Below, one piece after another: positions 62,029 through 64,000 of a DNA stretch of 64,000 nt; within the stretch, counting starts at the first letter, position 1, and each line of letters opens with the position of its first letter. Both the position numbers and the translations under genes were made by a program. This stretch comes from an uncultured bacterium (GTDB lineage Bacteria > Pseudomonadota > Alphaproteobacteria > Sphingomonadales > Sphingomonadaceae), in contig CAISGR010000235.1 of assembly GCA_903884945.1 (NCBI GenBank), positions 18,090-82,089 of the forward strand, given 5' to 3'. The notes under the pieces are model-generated. The model was given only the letters and a program-made list of their open reading frames with translations. It searched no databases and was not told the DNA's origin.

Positions 62029-63324
62029 ATGTCACGCCCACTGCACAAGCTTAGCCCTCGCCGCGTCACCACGCTGTCTGCGCCCGGATGGTACGGCGAT
62101 GGCGGCGGCCTCTACCTCCGCATCAAGACCGATGGATCGAAGCGCTGGGCATTCACCTACGAGCGCAATAAGCGCCGACACGAGATGGGCCTCGGAGCCG
62201 TCGCGGATGTGTCGCTGGCAAAGGCGCGGGAAGAAGCGGCGGCGGCGCGGCAGCTATTGATCGATGGTCTCGACCCGATCGAGCAGCGGCGAACCACCAG
62301 GCAGGCCGAGCCGGAGCGGAAGCCAGAGGCCGAACCGGAAACCGTGAAGCAGAGTGGTTCTCCGCTATTCGGTCCCTTCGCAGAAGCCTTTATCGACACC
62401 CAGGAAGAGGGATGGAAGAATCCCAAGCATCGCCAGCAGTGGCGCAACACGATCAAGACGCACGGGAAGTCGTTGCTCAGCATTCCGGTTGATGTGATCA
62501 CCGTCGATGACGTGGTTGCAGTGCTACAACCGATCTGGCGCTCGACTCCGGAAACTGCGGGGCGTTTGCGTGGACGGATTGAGAACATCCTCGATGCGGC
62601 CAAGGCATCGAAGCACATCGCCGGCCCATGGGAGAATCCCGCACGCTGGCGAGGCAATCTGATCCATCTATTGCCACGCCGCAGGAGGAAATCGCAGGTC
62701 CGCCATCATCCGGCTATGCCGTTTGAAGATCTGCCCGATTTCATCCTTCGCCTGCGCCGTCGGCCGGCGCTCGCGGCACGTGCGCTTGAGTTCACCATTC
62801 TCTGCGCAACGCGTACCAATGAGACGTTGCGCATGACCTGGTCCGAGGTGAATTTGGACGATGCCGTGTGGAATGTCGCCGCCGATCGCATGAAGATGGG
62901 CGTCGAACACCGCATCCCGCTGCCGGATCGCGCCGTCGAAATCCTTCGTGAGATCGCGAAGGGCTCCAACTGCGATCCGGGCACGTTCGTGTTCGAAGGG
63001 CAAAAGATGGGAAAGCCGCTCTCCCAGATGTCGATGACGATGGTGCTCCGCCGGATGAAGCTTGGTCATTATACCGTGCATGGCATGCGTAGCGCGTTTC
63101 GCGACTATATGGGCGAAATGACAAACCACCCGGAATCGGTCGTGGAGCAGGCACTCGCCCATCAGATCGGGGACGAGACCACACGCGCCTACCGGCGAGG
63201 GGATGCGTTCCTGAAACGACGCGCGCTGATGAAGGATTGGGAGGGGTATCTCGATTCCAAAGTGGTGAAATCCAAACAGGCAAAAGGTCGGCGTAAACCA
63301 GGTTCGGCGCAATTGGCTGCGTAG
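62029..63324 (+). CDS. tyrosine integrase, P4 type
   Basis: 431 residues. N-terminal DUF4102 domain (GWYGDGGGLYLRIKTDGSKRWAFTYERNKRRHEMGLG), SAM-like core-binding domain (LFGPFAEAFIDTQEEGWKNPKHRQQWRNTIKTH) and a catalytic domain with every key residue: R262 in CATRTNET, K289, H351 and R354 in HGMRSAFRD, H378 in ALAHQIG and the nucleophile Y388 in RAYRRGD. So it should be active. Such integrases insert islands at tRNA 3' ends, and the truncated tRNA sits just upstream. Confidence 0.95.
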   Translation: MSRPLHKLSPRRVTTLSAPGWYGDGGGLYLRIKTDGSKRWAFTYERNKRRHEMGLGAVADVSLAKAREEAAAARQLLIDGLDPIEQRRTTRQAEPERKPEAEPETVKQSGSPLFGPFAEAFIDTQEEGWKNPKHRQQWRNTIKTHGKSLLSIPVDVITVDDVVAVLQPIWRSTPETAGRLRGRIENILDAAKASKHIAGPWENPARWRGNLIHLLPRRRRKSQVRHHPAMPFEDLPDFILRLRRRPALAARALEFTILCATRTNETLRMTWSEVNLDDAVWNVAADRMKMGVEHRIPLPDRAVEILREIAKGSNCDPGTFVFEGQKMGKPLSQMSMTMVLRRMKLGHYTVHGMRSAFRDYMGEMTNHPESVVEQALAHQIGDETTRAYRRGDAFLKRRALMKDWEGYLDSKVVKSKQAKGRRKPGSAQLAA

Positions 63325-63378
63325 CCGCAATCATCATGGATTGGGCGAGGTGCCGCGTAGGGAAACCGTGACAGCGAG

Positions 63379-64000
63379 TTAAGGCCTGTTTGAAATAAGC
63401 GCGGTCACCCCCTGAATCTTGTCCACCCAGTTGGCAGCGACGCTGCTTCTCCAGCCAATTACCTCATGAAGGAGCGCATAGTCGGCGGCGAGGTTTCGAC
63501 CGAATATCGGCTCATGATGCGCGATGCGATTCCGGAAATGTCGGATCGTCAGCAGTGCGTTGAAGGCGGCCGCACGGGCCGTGGGAATGGGTGTTGCGTT
63601 AGGAACGCCCGGGAATGAGGCATTGAAGTTTCCATTGGGAACCCAAAGGCGGTTGTCCTGGCCGACCGTGAACACCTTTTCCCAGAAGGCGAAGTTGAGT
63701 TCCGCCACCACCTTGCCGGTCGTAGGCTGCCTTGCTGCAACCTCGCGCAGATTGTTCTGCGGATTGTAGTGGTAAGCCTTCTTGGGAACCGGCAAGCTGC
63801 GAATGAAACCGTTCGACCATGGCCAGTTTGGCCCATGCACCTTCTCGATCGCCTCGACGACGCCGTTGCGCGCCGCGACTTCGCACACTTGCAACGGCAC
63901 GATAAAGGCCGCCGAAATTTCCAGATTCCACTGGTACAGAGCGAGCGCGTGATCGACATCGTTGTTTGTGACGCGCAGATATGTGGCGAAGCGCGGGCCG
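63379..64000 (-). CDS. Abi-like (Abi_2/AbiF-type) HEPN protein, start beyond window
   Basis: At least 207 residues; the frame is open through the right edge, so the N-terminus is missing. Landmarks: RFATYLRVTNNDVDHALALYQWNLEISAAFIVPLQVCEVAARNGVVEAI, which is the Abi_2-like family start (LYxWN, LEVAxRN pattern), and RNRIAHHEPIFGRN, an R-x4-H motif of HEPN RNases. These proteins abort phage infection by cutting RNA in known cases. The internal GTG at 63900 is not a likely start. Convergent with the integrase gene. Confidence 0.8.
   Translation of the reverse strand, partial: GPRFATYLRVTNNDVDHALALYQWNLEISAAFIVPLQVCEVAARNGVVEAIEKVHGPNWPWSNGFIRSLPVPKKAYHYNPQNNLREVAARQPTTGKVVAELNFAFWEKVFTVGQDNRLWVPNGNFNASFPGVPNATPIPTARAAAFNALLTIRHFRNRIAHHEPIFGRNLAADYALLHEVIGWRSSVAANWVDKIQGVTALISNRP

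Larger units (their letters stand above)
61808..64000. mobile_element. left end of a tRNA-targeted integrative element (continues past the window)
   Basis: Starts at the tRNA 3' fragment and contains a P4-type integrase and an Abi-like gene. Codon use in the integrase has more A/T-ending codons (CCA, CTT, CCT, TCT) than the neighbours. Because the fragment points left, the intact tRNA should lie at the far right end of the element, outside the window. Confidence 0.75.

Noticed and set aside
63900..63902. GTG as start of a short 173-residue Abi-like protein.
   Set aside because: The frame upstream continues with conserved family sequence (ALALYQWNLEISAAF) to the window edge, so the real start is outside.

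Overview
The window is high-G+C chromosomal DNA from an alphaproteobacterium, most likely a sphingomonad (order Sphingomonadales). The evidence is gene content: a class I lysyl-tRNA synthetase, MipZ instead of MinCD, a C4-pathway 5-aminolevulinate synthase, CtrA-like TTAACCAT sites, HisKA_2-type kinases and several TonB-dependent receptors. The species is an inference from this content, not from a marker gene. Genes are tightly packed, often overlap by 1 to 4 bases, and frequently use GTG or TTG starts.

Bases 1-31.7 kb are ordinary core genome: a SixA-like phosphatase (cut by the left edge), a DinG-type helicase, lysK, an SPFH membrane protein, nhaA, an acetylpolyamine amidohydrolase, a three-gene sensory operon (CHASE3 kinase, Rcp1-like regulator, receiver-HisKA_2 kinase), a DnaQ-type exonuclease, phosphomannomutase, a J-domain protein, mipZ, panC, a Sel1 protein behind CtrA-like sites, topA, dprA, plsY, murI, hemA, NnrU, a peptide transporter, a nitroreductase, a small GntR regulator with a probably leaderless mRNA, an acyl-CoA dehydrogenase, a Sua5-type tRNA-modification enzyme, aqpZ and msrA.

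Bases 31.7-48.6 kb are accessory metabolism. After a TonB receptor comes a cluster of three operons: DUF4345 / sulfatase / TetR / PAP2 (minus), metallo-beta-lactamase-fold hydrolase / second sulfatase (plus), and haloalkane dehalogenase / DUF1330 / DsbA-fold isomerase (minus). Two nearly superimposable 27-bp dyads, one in the divergent promoter region and one 19 bp before the dehalogenase start, probably bind the TetR protein and tie the operons into one regulon. A formylglycine-generating enzyme that would activate the sulfatases follows; it carries a lipoprotein signal peptide and is translationally coupled to the end of the biotin operon bioF-bioD-bioA. A GMC oxidoreductase follows.

Bases 48.8-60.5 kb hold the most striking locus: ECF sigma factor, FecR-type anti-sigma factor, TonB receptor with an STN signalling domain, a 2174-residue autotransporter with about 52 copies of a beta-helix repeat, and a TIGR03032/DUF4915 protein, all in one direction. 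It looks like a surface-signalling switch that controls a giant exported adhesin-like protein. A Tat-exported haloperoxidase-like hydrolase follows.

From 61.8 kb to the right edge is one end of an integrated element: a truncated tRNA 3' end (attachment site), a P4-type tyrosine integrase and an Abi-like HEPN protein cut by the window edge.
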